Shown here: positions 1 to 8,346 of the stretch, one piece after another
Position numbering within the stretch: position 1 is the stretch's first letter
Layout of the letters: each line of letters starts with the position of its first letter
NCBI RefSeq assembly: GCF_900163785.1
Contig: NZ_FUKN01000013.1
Span: 62,001-126,000 of the forward strand
DNA length: 64,000 bases
Source: Psychrobacter sp. JB385
GTDB lineage: Bacteria; Pseudomonadota; Gammaproteobacteria; Pseudomonadales; Moraxellaceae
Direction of reading: 5' to 3'
Translations under genes and position numbers: made by a program
Notes under the pieces: generated by a model
What the model was told of the DNA's origin: nothing
Databases searched by the model: none
Seen by the model: the letters and a program-made list of their open reading frames with translations, nothing else

Positions 1-1
1 G

Positions 2-1270
2 CAGCGTTTGCTCGACGATGCTGCTGCTATCACCGCACCTGTTTTTGTGTTGTGTGCTGGCAAAGATTACGTGGTAGATAAACAAGCTGAGCGTGATTTT
101 TATGAAGCCATTAATACACCTATCAAGCGCTGGCAGCTATATCCAGACAGCTATCATGCGATTTTTCATGAAAACAATAAAGCGGATGTGTTTGCAGATT
201 GTCTTGATTTTGCTGAGCAAGTATTTGCAACGTCAGTACAAATACCAGATTTAAATAATGCGCATCTTACCAGTGCCAGCAAGGACAAAGTCGATCGTTT
301 AGCGATTAAGCCATTTAATCCAAGCTTTGCTATCACACGCTTTGCCATGCAAAAATTTGGTCATGTCAGTCAAGCCATCTCGGCAGGACTTGAACATGGC
401 TTTGATTCTGGTAGCTCATTGGATCAAGTGTACAGTAATACCCCAAGCGGACGTGGTGGAGTTGGACGTGCCATAGATAAGTTCTATTTAAACAATATTG
501 GTTGGCAAGGAATTCGAGTAAGACGCGAGCACTTATTAGAATTAGCAGGAGAGGCGATCATGCATCTACAAATGCAAAAAGAGGCTCAAGACGGTCAGCA
601 TGCCTTTATCTCTGAACAGCCAAACCATGTCCCAAGATCATACACCCCAAAACTATTAGATATTGCGAGTGGTCATGGCGCTTATGTATTTGATTTGCTA
701 GAAAAGTTTGACAATTTACATGCTGAGCTGCGTGATTATGAAACCCATAATGTACAGGCACTACAATCCAAAGCAGAGCGTTTGAATATGGGCAATCGCG
801 TGGTAACTTATCAAAAAGATGCGTTTGATAGCAGTAGTTATCATAACAGTGATGCTGATACACTTGCATTTGATATTGCGATTGCGTCAGGAGTGTTTGA
901 GCTGTTTTCTGATAACACATTACTTGCGACGGCGTTGGCAGGGATGTACGCCAGTCTTCAGGCGGGTGGCTATCTTGTTTATACCAATCAACCTTGGCAT
1001 CCTGAGCAAGAATTTATCAGTAAAACCCTAAACAATCATCGCGGCAGTAGTTGGGTGATGCGTTGCCGCTCACAGGCAGAAATGGATCAATTGGTTGAGC
1101 GTGCAGGTTTTGAGAAAGTATCTATGCGTATCGATAAGTTTGGTATTTTTACGGTGTCATTGGCAAAAAAACCGCTCTCTGCTGATACAAGTGCCGCTGA
1201 CAAAGATAGCGGAGCATCCCTACAAGACGGTAAGACTGAGCCTACTAAGCCTAATGAGAGCCAGCAATGA
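2..1270 (+). CDS. Hydrolase/SAM methyltransferase fusion (YnbC-like), 5' truncated
   Basis: The reading frame is open at the left edge, so this is the C-terminal part of a longer protein. The first ~75 visible residues are the end of an alpha/beta hydrolase of the serine aminopeptidase/lysophospholipase type: the acid Asp lies in AGKD (about residue 20 of the visible part) and the catalytic His in DSYHAIFHE (about residue 50). A class I SAM-dependent methyltransferase follows, with motif I as LLDIASGHGAYV (about residues 216-227). This two-domain layout is that of E. coli YnbC. The stop overlaps the start of the patatin-like gene as ATGA, so the two are probably translationally coupled. The substrate is unknown; the neighbourhood suggests a membrane lipid. 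The low-complexity Asp/Ser/Lys-rich tail after about residue 390 is not conserved in the family as far as I know. Confidence 0.85.
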   Translation, partial: QRLLDDAAAITAPVFVLCAGKDYVVDKQAERDFYEAINTPIKRWQLYPDSYHAIFHENNKADVFADCLDFAEQVFATSVQIPDLNNAHLTSASKDKVDRLAIKPFNPSFAITRFAMQKFGHVSQAISAGLEHGFDSGSSLDQVYSNTPSGRGGVGRAIDKFYLNNIGWQGIRVRREHLLELAGEAIMHLQMQKEAQDGQHAFISEQPNHVPRSYTPKLLDIASGHGAYVFDLLEKFDNLHAELRDYETHNVQALQSKAERLNMGNRVVTYQKDAFDSSSYHNSDADTLAFDIAIASGVFELFSDNTLLATALAGMYASLQAGGYLVYTNQPWHPEQEFISKTLNNHRGSSWVMRCRSQAEMDQLVERAGFEKVSMRIDKFGIFTVSLAKKPLSADTSAADKDSGASLQDGKTEPTKPNESQQ

Positions 1271-2454
1271 AAACCGAGCACCCTTATGAGCGTGTTCAGC
1301 TTTTTTCTGGTGGTGGTTCGCGCTTTGGGTATTATTTGGGCAGCTATGCCGCGCTGGTTGAGCATGACCTCAAGCCGGACTTAATCATTGGAACTTGCGG
1401 TGGTAGTTTGTCCGCTCTTTTGGTACAGCTTGCGCCTGACCCTATTGCCCTCAAACAGCTTATTGAAAGTCAGGCGCTGTATAAAGTAATTGGCAATATC
1501 ACCCATGTCCCTCCTAATGAGGTTAGCACTCGCCATAAATGGCGTTATGCCAGTCAGGCATTTAACCGTTGGCGTACTTCTCATCTAGGGGTGCGCCAGT
1601 CTGCCAATATGCATGCTGATCTTTTAGAAGAGTTACAGCAGCTGGCTATGTTTCGTATCGAAAACGATAATCAATGGCTTGATGCGTTGATACACTTGGC
1701 AAATGCAAATGAGCAGACAGCAATTACTCCAATGACGCCTGATATTGCGATTATTGCCAGTCGTCTTTATCAAGGGCAAACCGTACAGGCCGCCCTTGGC
1801 CAGCCGCAGCTACAAGAAGTTTTATTTGCGCCGCCACCTTTGGCTCATCGGTATCAGGCTCAGCTAATATCAAGTTCTACTACCGAGCCAACAGCAGGTT
1901 CTACGTTTGATAAGCTCATTTCTCCAGTCAATACACTGGCGCGTACGCGTATTCATCAAAAGGTGGCCGTACTACAAAAATGGGACATAGCCACCGCAGT
2001 TCGCGCTTCGATGTCGGACATGTATTATTTACCGCCCATTCATATTCAAGAGTTAGGTTGGTGCTTGGGCGGCGTGATTAATTTAACGCCTATCGAATTG
2101 GCAGCCGCTTCTGGAAAGATTGTTTTTGCAGAAACTAAAGCAGGGTATGATCGTTGGCTTGCCGCACCTGCTATTCGTCATGTTTTTGGGTTTGACCCAA
2201 ATGAGCGCTTGGCACAGGTGCATCAGTATCAGCATAAAGATATGGCAAACGGTTTTGCCAGTCAAATACATTGGCTACCTTTTGCTGACAATGCAGCACA
2301 ATTAGGAGGGCAGCAAGTGCGAAAACGCCTAAATATAAAAACAACCATGATGGAGCTGGTACACAGCTCTCACGATACGTTTGTTCGTCAAATGCACGCG
2401 CAGTGGGACTATGGGTACAAGCGTACAGTGAGCTACATTCAGCAGAATTTTTGA
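1267..2454 (+). CDS. Patatin-like protein with altered catalytic dyad
   Basis: This 395-residue patatin-fold protein keeps the oxyanion glycine loop GGGSRFG (residues 15-21) and the downstream AVRASMSDMYYLPP signature. The nucleophile elbow reads IGTCGGS, so Cys44 stands where patatins have serine (GTSAG). The segment that normally carries the catalytic Asp (DGG/DGA) reads CLGGVINLTP, with Leu267 in place of Asp. Both substitutions were checked at the codon level (TGC and TTG). Canonical patatins are lipid acyl hydrolases using a Ser-Asp dyad, so this protein is either a pseudo-enzyme or a thiol-based variant. It overlaps the upstream hydrolase/methyltransferase gene by four bases (ATGA), which supports a shared role in lipid metabolism. 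Family assignment is good; activity is uncertain. Confidence 0.85.
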   Translation: MKTEHPYERVQLFSGGGSRFGYYLGSYAALVEHDLKPDLIIGTCGGSLSALLVQLAPDPIALKQLIESQALYKVIGNITHVPPNEVSTRHKWRYASQAFNRWRTSHLGVRQSANMHADLLEELQQLAMFRIENDNQWLDALIHLANANEQTAITPMTPDIAIIASRLYQGQTVQAALGQPQLQEVLFAPPPLAHRYQAQLISSSTTEPTAGSTFDKLISPVNTLARTRIHQKVAVLQKWDIATAVRASMSDMYYLPPIHIQELGWCLGGVINLTPIELAAASGKIVFAETKAGYDRWLAAPAIRHVFGFDPNERLAQVHQYQHKDMANGFASQIHWLPFADNAAQLGGQQVRKRLNIKTTMMELVHSSHDTFVRQMHAQWDYGYKRTVSYIQQNF

Positions 2455-2458
2455 TGCA

Positions 2459-2599
2459 ATCAGTCCTCAATATAAAAGACTCACGAGCTATCGTGTGCTA
2501 CTAAAATCAACGTTGCTTGCTGTGTTGCTTTTGATAGAAGCTACGTAAAATCCATTTTAGTAGCGCTGTCATTGTTTTATATGGGCTCAATTATTCTAT
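2459..2599 (+). repeat. Degenerate copy of ~140-bp palindromic intergenic repeat
   Basis: The gap between the patatin-like gene and the SDR gene aligns along its length with the better preserved copy at 49297-49443. Shared landmarks are AATATAAAAG near the left end, GCTTGCTGTG in the middle, and a right end ending CTCAATTATTCTAT that matches the terminal inverted repeat. It is the most diverged complete copy found. Confidence 0.45.
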
Positions 2600-2630
2600 T
2601 TTTAAACATGATGATTTATCGGTAGGCTCT

Positions 2631-3470
2631 ATGATAGATGGTGTTGATTGTTCCTATGCTAATACCAGTAGCATCCCGCATTTGGTTGTGGTTGGTGGTA
2701 CAAGTGGTATTGGCTTAGCATTAGCGCGTCGCCACCAAATGCATGGCTGGCGAGTGAGTGTGGTTGGTCACAATCCAGAAAAGATAAAAATGTTGAACCA
2801 GAGTCATCCTGATATAACCACTTATGCTTGTGATTTAACTGATGCAGTTGAGCTTGAAAAATTACTACAGCAGTTATCAGAAGTGTGTTTTCAGCGTTTG
2901 ATCTATAGTGCAGGCAGTTATTTTAATGAGCGAATCCATACGCTTGGTCGCGTGCAAAGTGACCAAATGCTGGCGATTAATTTACAAGCGTTTGAGCATA
3001 TATTTTGTTGGGCAAGTGCGCAGTTAAAGCGACAAGTAGAGAAGCAACCAGTGACTTGTCCTGCTACTTATACGGTGTCCGATGCTACACTCGGCCTTAT
3101 TTGTATGGCGTCGATAGCGGGAGTGCTGGATTATCCTTATGCCAGTCTCTATGCCAAAAGTAAGCGCGCTATGATTGCCACTGCCAGCGCTTATCGCTGC
3201 GCTTTGCAGCCTTATGGTATACAAGTCACTTGCATTGCATCAGGCTATATTGACACACAAGCTTTGCGCGATTTAAATGAAGGTGATGCCAGTCATAAGC
3301 CGTTCATTATGTCCACTGAGCACGCAGTTGATCATATAATGCAAGCGATTAGCGAAGATACTGAGCTGGCAATATTCCCATGGACGATGCGTTACATCAC
3401 TAGAATATTGAATCGACTGCCAAAACCTATATTACATCAAATACTACGCAATAAATTAGATAGGCAATAA
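2631..3470 (+). CDS. Short-chain dehydrogenase/reductase (SDR) family oxidoreductase
   Basis: This 279-residue classical SDR has the cofactor-binding glycine motif GGTSGIG (residues 22-28), a YSAG segment in place of NNAG, the structural Asn in LAINL (about 117), Ser161 in MASIAG, and the catalytic pair Tyr174/Lys178 in YAKSK. The Rossmann fold therefore looks intact and the enzyme is probably an NAD(P)-dependent reductase or dehydrogenase. The substrate cannot be read from sequence. It follows the hydrolase/methyltransferase and patatin-like genes on the same strand, about 175 bp away across a repeat element, and is convergent with a CdsA-like gene, so a lipid substrate is plausible but inferred. 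The start used is the ATG after a weak AGG; other in-frame starts are possible. Confidence 0.88.
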   Translation: MIDGVDCSYANTSSIPHLVVVGGTSGIGLALARRHQMHGWRVSVVGHNPEKIKMLNQSHPDITTYACDLTDAVELEKLLQQLSEVCFQRLIYSAGSYFNERIHTLGRVQSDQMLAINLQAFEHIFCWASAQLKRQVEKQPVTCPATYTVSDATLGLICMASIAGVLDYPYASLYAKSKRAMIATASAYRCALQPYGIQVTCIASGYIDTQALRDLNEGDASHKPFIMSTEHAVDHIMQAISEDTELAIFPWTMRYITRILNRLPKPILHQILRNKLDRQ

Positions 3471-3577
3471 TGTTCTACTAGTAAGAGTTTTCCTTGCTTG
3501 CTGTTCGCAAGCGTGACAGAGGTTAAAAAAAATTCATCTTGGTAGAGCATTCATCTTTTTAAAAAGATAAATTATAG
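3471..3577 (+). repeat. Partial copy of the palindromic intergenic repeat
   Basis: The convergent gap between the SDR and CdsA-like genes contains the core TTCGCAAGCGTGACAGAGG, shared exactly with the copy at 57837-57979, then an AAATTCAT stretch and an ending ATTATAGTCG that matches the terminal repeat. The left end appears to run into the end of the SDR gene and is degraded. Confidence 0.6.
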
Positions 3578-3583
3578 TCGGTC

Positions 3584-4474
3584 TTAGTAAAACCAATAAA
3601 CTAAGGTGAATAGCGGTACACCAATCAGTAGGCTGTCAATTCTATCGAGTACACCGCCATGCCCTGCCAGCATAGTGCCCACATCTTTAATCCCATGTTG
3701 GCGCTTGAAAGCTGACTCTAGCAAATCCCCTGCAATGCCACCGATGACAAGTCCGTAAGCGGCAAAAAAACATACCCAGCTGCTAAATGGTGTCAACCAA
3801 ATCCCAAATATCGTAGCCAGTACGGCAGCAGCGACTCCCCCAAATAGGGCACCTTCAATGCTTTTGTTAGGACTGATAGTTGGCGCAAGATTACGTTTGA
3901 ATAGCTTGTTTTTGAGCCACTTTCCACATAAGTATTGAGCAATATCGTTAAATTGACTCGAAAATAACACGAACAATAATACGCCATACTCGCTACGTTG
4001 CCATGCCACATGTTGAAGAACAATAAGACTAACAGTCAAGCTGATAGTAGCGAGTGCTAAAGCGATATCAATGTCGTTAATTTGACGCGTATAGAAAAGC
4101 TTATTGGCAGAAGGTAAAGTGAGCGTAGGTTGGTTACTGGCAAGCAATATAGGCGGCTGTAGTCCGCGCTGCTGCAATTTATAGACTAGGCGTGCTTTGC
4201 TATGCGGTCGCCACAAACGAATGATTTCGTATAAGGCGCGCAAGCCTACTAACAAAAAAAAGACTGTCAGTAGCCATGCATAAGGATGCTGACCATGGAG
4301 GTCTATTTTTGCAATCACATAGCAGCTGCATAAGATGGCCAGCATCCACCACCATGAGCGGGCGATAAAATAAATCTTGGGTAAGCGGATGCGAATGGCT
4401 GGATAGGCCAATGCACCCCAGACCGTACTTACAGTCAACATCAGACCAGCCACAAACCAAGTATCAGCAGTCAT
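3584..4474 (-). CDS. CdsA-family phosphatidate cytidylyltransferase (YnbB-like)
   Basis: This 296-residue polytopic membrane protein ends in the CDP-diglyceride synthetase signature (residues 254-280: SAFKR, then KD, then GHGGVLDRID), including the paired Lys-Asp and Asp-Arg-x-Asp residues that bind metal and CTP in the family. The family makes CDP-diacylglycerol from phosphatidate and CTP at the inner membrane. It is probably not the main housekeeping cdsA, which usually sits with uppS, dxr and bamA. It lies near a YnbC-like gene, and E. coli has the same pairing (ynbB-ynbC), so it is best read as a YnbB-type accessory enzyme. It converges on the SDR gene, with a repeat fragment between them. 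The start ATG at 4474 is followed by the expected first hydrophobic helix. Confidence 0.88.
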   Translation of the reverse strand: MTADTWFVAGLMLTVSTVWGALAYPAIRIRLPKIYFIARSWWWMLAILCSCYVIAKIDLHGQHPYAWLLTVFFLLVGLRALYEIIRLWRPHSKARLVYKLQQRGLQPPILLASNQPTLTLPSANKLFYTRQINDIDIALALATISLTVSLIVLQHVAWQRSEYGVLLFVLFSSQFNDIAQYLCGKWLKNKLFKRNLAPTISPNKSIEGALFGGVAAAVLATIFGIWLTPFSSWVCFFAAYGLVIGGIAGDLLESAFKRQHGIKDVGTMLAGHGGVLDRIDSLLIGVPLFTLVYWFY

Positions 4475-4776
4475 CGTCCATCGTCTTAGTCATACATCAC
4501 AAACAAAAGGTAAGAGTGAATTTGGCACATCATACCCAGTATCAATAGAGTACATGCTACTAAATGGAGACAATAGTATTGGGGCCATTTGACTCACTCT
4601 TTTGCGCTCTATGGGCTAGTCAAAGCAGATGCAGATATAGTCAGTTCGATATAAAATCGATACGTTGAGGGTTATGTGCGACTGGTATGAATTTTTCGTA
4701 GCCTCAGTGTTAGCAGCACGCAAGGAAAATTTATACCTGCCGCACTGTCTCGATTTTAAACTAAATCGGCTATATA
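4475..4776. other. Intergenic region between divergent-to-upstream cdsA-like gene and nadB end
   Basis: About 300 bp with no convincing gene. The right half is a minus-oriented copy of the palindromic repeat (annotated separately). The left part should hold the promoter of the CdsA-like gene, but I see no clear -35/-10 pair. Confidence 0.6.
4636..4774 (-). repeat. Full-length copy of ~140-bp palindromic repeat (MITE-like)
   Basis: The left end TATAGTCAGTTCGATATAAA and the reverse complement of the right end (TATAGCCGATTTAGTTTAAA) form imperfect terminal inverted repeats with about 23 of 35 positions matching. An inner inverted repeat (CTGGTAT...TATACC) surrounds a GC-richer core. The core reads on the minus strand in the same order as the copies at 49297 and 57837. 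It lies just downstream of nadB. Confidence 0.7.
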
Positions 4777-6780
4777 TTATCCTATGGCAGGCATTTTAGT
4801 TGCCACAACAGAGATATTTGCAGTCGAGATACCATGGTATCTGCTTGGCTTATCAATGCTATGACTATCCAAAGCAACGATTGGATAAACGACACTGGTT
4901 CGCGGTTTGCTGTCCGTGTCAGGATAATCTAGCCGCGCATGACCACCACGACTTTCACAGCGTTGATACGCAGACTGAATAATAAGAGAGGCTAAGGATA
5001 ATTGCTGCTTTAACTGAAAATATGCTAGCGAATGAAGTATAGCAGATTCATCAACACAATTTGAGCAATTTAAGTCAGTCCTATTAGGACTATGACTCTC
5101 GGTTCTATCTTTTGAAAGAATAGAGGTTTTTTTATCAGACGGTGCGTGCAATGCTTGTTGCCATTGCTGTACTTGTAGGAGCGCTTGCTTTAGTTTGTCA
5201 GCATGACGCACGATACCCATGTTGTTTGTCATCAGCAGTTTTAAGGCAGCAGTTATTTCGACAACATCAACATCAACGTCAATATCAATGCCAACATTGC
5301 AACGCGTATTGGTTATATCTTCATTGGCATATAAACGAGAGCGAGAAGGCGACAAGGCCACAGACTGAGTGTTTGTAAGGCAGGGTAGTGCCCAAGCAGT
5401 AAACACTGGTTTCACTGAACTATTATCGCATAAAGGGCTATTATATTCTGTGACGGCTGTTAAATATTGAGGCAAATGCAGCGCAATATGACGACCGACG
5501 ACCACGCATTCTAGTAAGGAATTACTGGCCAAGCGATTGGCGCCATGCAATCCAGTATAGGCAACTTCACCAGCCGCATAAAGCCCTATCACATCGGTCA
5601 AACCGTCCGCAGACGTCACCACGCCGCCGCAGCTATAATGGGCAATCGGCGCTACGGGAATAGGCTCAGCAGTCATATCAATGCCAAGTGTCTGCAATGT
5701 TTGGTAAATCTGCGGAAAATGCGCCTTTAAGAATGCTGCTGGCAAGTGGCTGACATCAAGATGTACGTAACCCAGACCATTACTATCAATTTGTTCAGCG
5801 ATAGCCCGAGCCACGATATCGCGCGGCGCAAGCTCAGCGCGCGCGTCAATATCTAGCATAAATCGTGTACCAGTTCGTGGACAATATAACCGTCCACCTT
5901 CACCGCGCAATGCTTCGGATATCAAAAAGCGACTATCGCCAAGTGCCAAACCTGTCGGATGAAATTGAACAAACTCTAGATTGGCCAAGCGGCAACCTGC
6001 TTGCCATGCCATCATGACGCCATCACCCACGCAGACATCAGGCGCACTGGCGCGCTTAAACAGCTGCCCTAAGCCGCCACTGGCCAATACGACAGCGCTA
6101 CTATGAAAGGTAAATCGGCGCTGATTAGTATGATCAAAAACATGCGCCCCATAACAGTGATTAATGACTGTATTATCCAAGTGACTACTGAATGGTGCGG
6201 TCAACAAGGCTAACGCTTCATGGTAGGGAAGGATAGTAATGTTGCTCGCTGCTTGAGCTTTAATAAGCAGCGCTTCCATAATATACCGACCAGTCGCATC
6301 ATCTGCATGAGCGACGCGGCGACGACCATGACCGCCTTCTTTGGTTAAATGCAAGTTGCTGGTTTGAGCGTTACCGGGACGTAGAGCAGCGGTGTTTCGC
6401 TGAGTATCTGAGTCAGGTATTTGGGTAAAAGGCACACCTTGTTGGCATAGCCATTCAACTGCTTGTTGTCCTGCGCTTAAAATACGAGCGGTATTATCAA
6501 CCTCACACAATCCTGCCCCAGCAACCAAGGTATCAGCGATATGATCGGCAACAGTATCCTCTTCATCTAAGCTTGCGGCGATACCCCCTTGCGCATAGTG
6601 ACTGGAGCAAATCTCAAGTGCAGATTTGCTCAGTACGGTGATCGTAAGCGATTTTGGTAGAGAGAGCGCTGTGCTCAACCCCGCCAGACCCGCACCAATG
6701 ATTAAGACATCCGTTTGTCTTATATCCTCTTTGCTATGCATATCACCAATGACGCTACCTAGGTTGATGGCGCTACTCAT
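4777..6780 (-). CDS. nadB: L-aspartate oxidase NadB
   Basis: NadB oxidises L-aspartate to iminoaspartate, the first step of de novo NAD synthesis, using FAD. The FAD-binding motif GAGLAG is at residues 29-34, followed by SSHYAQGGIA, the active-site region EFVQFHPTGL, HYSCGG and the C-terminal flavin segment GLHGANRLASNSLLE. At 667 residues it is about 130 longer than E. coli NadB. The extra length lies in two hydrophilic inserts in the C-terminal helical part (about residues 450-510 and 550-590), the first containing an Asp-Ile/Asp-Val run encoded by a hexanucleotide-like repeat. Catalytic segments are intact, so function is expected. The ATG lies one base after the nadA stop, giving a nadA-nadB operon whose product passes directly to NadA. 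Confidence 0.96.
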   Translation of the reverse strand: MSSAINLGSVIGDMHSKEDIRQTDVLIIGAGLAGLSTALSLPKSLTITVLSKSALEICSSHYAQGGIAASLDEEDTVADHIADTLVAGAGLCEVDNTARILSAGQQAVEWLCQQGVPFTQIPDSDTQRNTAALRPGNAQTSNLHLTKEGGHGRRRVAHADDATGRYIMEALLIKAQAASNITILPYHEALALLTAPFSSHLDNTVINHCYGAHVFDHTNQRRFTFHSSAVVLASGGLGQLFKRASAPDVCVGDGVMMAWQAGCRLANLEFVQFHPTGLALGDSRFLISEALRGEGGRLYCPRTGTRFMLDIDARAELAPRDIVARAIAEQIDSNGLGYVHLDVSHLPAAFLKAHFPQIYQTLQTLGIDMTAEPIPVAPIAHYSCGGVVTSADGLTDVIGLYAAGEVAYTGLHGANRLASNSLLECVVVGRHIALHLPQYLTAVTEYNSPLCDNSSVKPVFTAWALPCLTNTQSVALSPSRSRLYANEDITNTRCNVGIDIDVDVDVVEITAALKLLMTNNMGIVRHADKLKQALLQVQQWQQALHAPSDKKTSILSKDRTESHSPNRTDLNCSNCVDESAILHSLAYFQLKQQLSLASLIIQSAYQRCESRGGHARLDYPDTDSKPRTSVVYPIVALDSHSIDKPSRYHGISTANISVVATKMPAIG

Positions 6781-6781
6781 G

Positions 6782-7921
6782 TTAAGCAGCTCCTACATTG
6801 GCAAACAAAGAGCGGTCTTTTACAATATCGCCACTGCTTGCCACACGTTGTTTTTGTGATTCAGCAAAATCAAGCATACGTTGTAAGGGTTTTTTTGCGG
6901 CTGTTGCCAACTCAGGCGTCATCAGCACTTCACCGCTGTGATGGGTCAGGCAGTGCTCGATACCCTGCAAGCCATTCATTGCCATCCATGGACAAAAAGC
7001 ACAGCTCTTGCAACTGGCGCTTTCACCAGCGGTTGGAGCGGCTAAGAAGCGCTTGGTCGGTGAGCGTTTTTGCATCTCATGCAAGATACCTAAGTCGGTA
7101 GCAACAATAAACGTATCGGCGTCCATCTCATGCGTCGATTGCAGCAGCTTACTGGTTGAACCAACCACATCAGCGAGCGCCACGACGCTATCAGGAGATT
7201 CAGGATGTACCAATACTTTCGCCTCTGGATAGGCTTCTTTTAACTGTATCAGCTCAGTGGCTTTAAACTCGTTATGTACCAAGCATGAGCCTTGCCACAG
7301 CAGCATATCTGCGCCAGTCTCACGCGCGATATATTTGCCCAAATGACGATCAGGCCCCCAAATGATAGGCTCGCCTTTTGCGTGCAGATAACGAACGATA
7401 TCGATACCAACGGAGGAGGTCACTACCCAGTCTGCGCGCGCCTTTACAGCAGCGCTGGTATTGGCATAAACCACCACGGTACGCTCAGGATGAGCATCAC
7501 AAAATGCAGCAAAGTCATCGGCAGGGCAGCCCAAATCAAGTGAACATTCCGCCTCCAAATCTGGCATGAGAACGGTTTTGTCCATGCTAAGTATTTTTGC
7601 TGACTCCCCCATAAAGCGCACACCCGCGACGACTAACGTCTGCGCACTATGCGCTTGACCAAAGCGCGCCATTTCAAGCGAGTCTCCGACACAGCCGCCC
7701 GTTGCCAATGCCAAATCTTGGATAAAGGGATCGACATAATAATGAGCGACCAATACCGCATTTTTATCTTTTAACAGCTGCTTGATGTTTTCTTCGATTA
7801 TGATGCGTTCTGCGCGTGGCAGATCCTTTGGGATTTTGGCTTTGGCGTAGTCGATATTCATTTGAGTGGCAATGCGAGCATCAGTGCTCATTATTGGCGC
7901 ATCGTATGGATAGCTTTTCAT
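6782..7921 (-). CDS. nadA: Quinolinate synthase NadA
   Basis: NadA condenses iminoaspartate with dihydroxyacetone phosphate to quinolinate, using a [4Fe-4S] cluster. The three expected cluster cysteines are visible: C126 in [10 protein letters not shown]213 in [11 protein letters not shown] and C310 in [10 protein letters not shown] (379-residue numbering). An upstream GTG/ATG could extend the frame to 7996, but the ATG at 7921 has an AAGGG ribosome binding site about nine bases upstream and gives a protein close to family length. It is the first gene of the nadAB operon. An 87-bp leader separates it from a palindrome shared with the nadC promoter (8008-8026), so NrtR repression is likely (inference). 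Confidence 0.96.
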   Translation of the reverse strand: MKSYPYDAPIMSTDARIATQMNIDYAKAKIPKDLPRAERIIIEENIKQLLKDKNAVLVAHYYVDPFIQDLALATGGCVGDSLEMARFGQAHSAQTLVVAGVRFMGESAKILSMDKTVLMPDLEAECSLDLGCPADDFAAFCDAHPERTVVVYANTSAAVKARADWVVTSSVGIDIVRYLHAKGEPIIWGPDRHLGKYIARETGADMLLWQGSCLVHNEFKATELIQLKEAYPEAKVLVHPESPDSVVALADVVGSTSKLLQSTHEMDADTFIVATDLGILHEMQKRSPTKRFLAAPTAGESASCKSCAFCPWMAMNGLQGIEHCLTHHSGEVLMTPELATAAKKPLQRMLDFAESQKQRVASSGDIVKDRSLFANVGAA

Positions 7922-8346
7922 AATGACAACCCTTGATATTGTGACGACAATCGGTATGTCGTTAAAAGTGAATCGGTCAAATACTATTAAAAACAAGTTA
8001 ATTTAATTATGCTCATTTTGAGTATAAATACAAGTGGTTTTTAGGGTTGATTATGAAAGGATACGATTCCTATAAACTTCGTTTTTATGTTTGAATAATA
8101 AAAGGTCGAGGTAATGGTAGGATAAGATTTTGATTTTAGAGAAATTCGCTTGCGATGGGGAGGAGCGTAAGTATATGTAATCGTAATTTTTTAATTTGAA
8201 CCAATGCTTCTTTGTTCATTACTGTTTTGACACCGTTTTTAACTTTGTATCGTTACAACCGCAGGCTATGATAAGGGGACATTCAGGCTATACTAGCCAT
8301 ACTGTTTCCCATTCGTTTTATTACCTTTTGGCTCTAAAAATAAAGG
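7922..8346. other. Divergent nadA/nrtR regulatory region
   Basis: This 425-bp region holds the promoters of the divergent nadA and nrtR genes and the palindrome at 8008-8026. I see no additional gene. The nrtR-proximal half has no copy of the palindrome, so autoregulation of nrtR is not evident from sequence. Confidence 0.6.
8008..8026. promoter_or_regulatory. Putative NrtR operator upstream of nadA
   Basis: The 19-bp imperfect palindrome TATGCTCATTTTGAGTATA has half-sites TATgCTCA/TGAGtATA around TTT. A nearly identical copy lies at 9488-9506 upstream of nadC, with 17 consecutive bases shared. Its presence in front of both NAD biosynthetic units flanking an NrtR-type gene is the basis for the call. 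No binding data were available. Confidence 0.7.

Noticed and set aside
5142..5378. 78-codon plus-strand frame with Gln/His repeats
   Set aside because: It is antisense to the nadB insert; the repetitive protein only mirrors the hexanucleotide repeat on the other strand.
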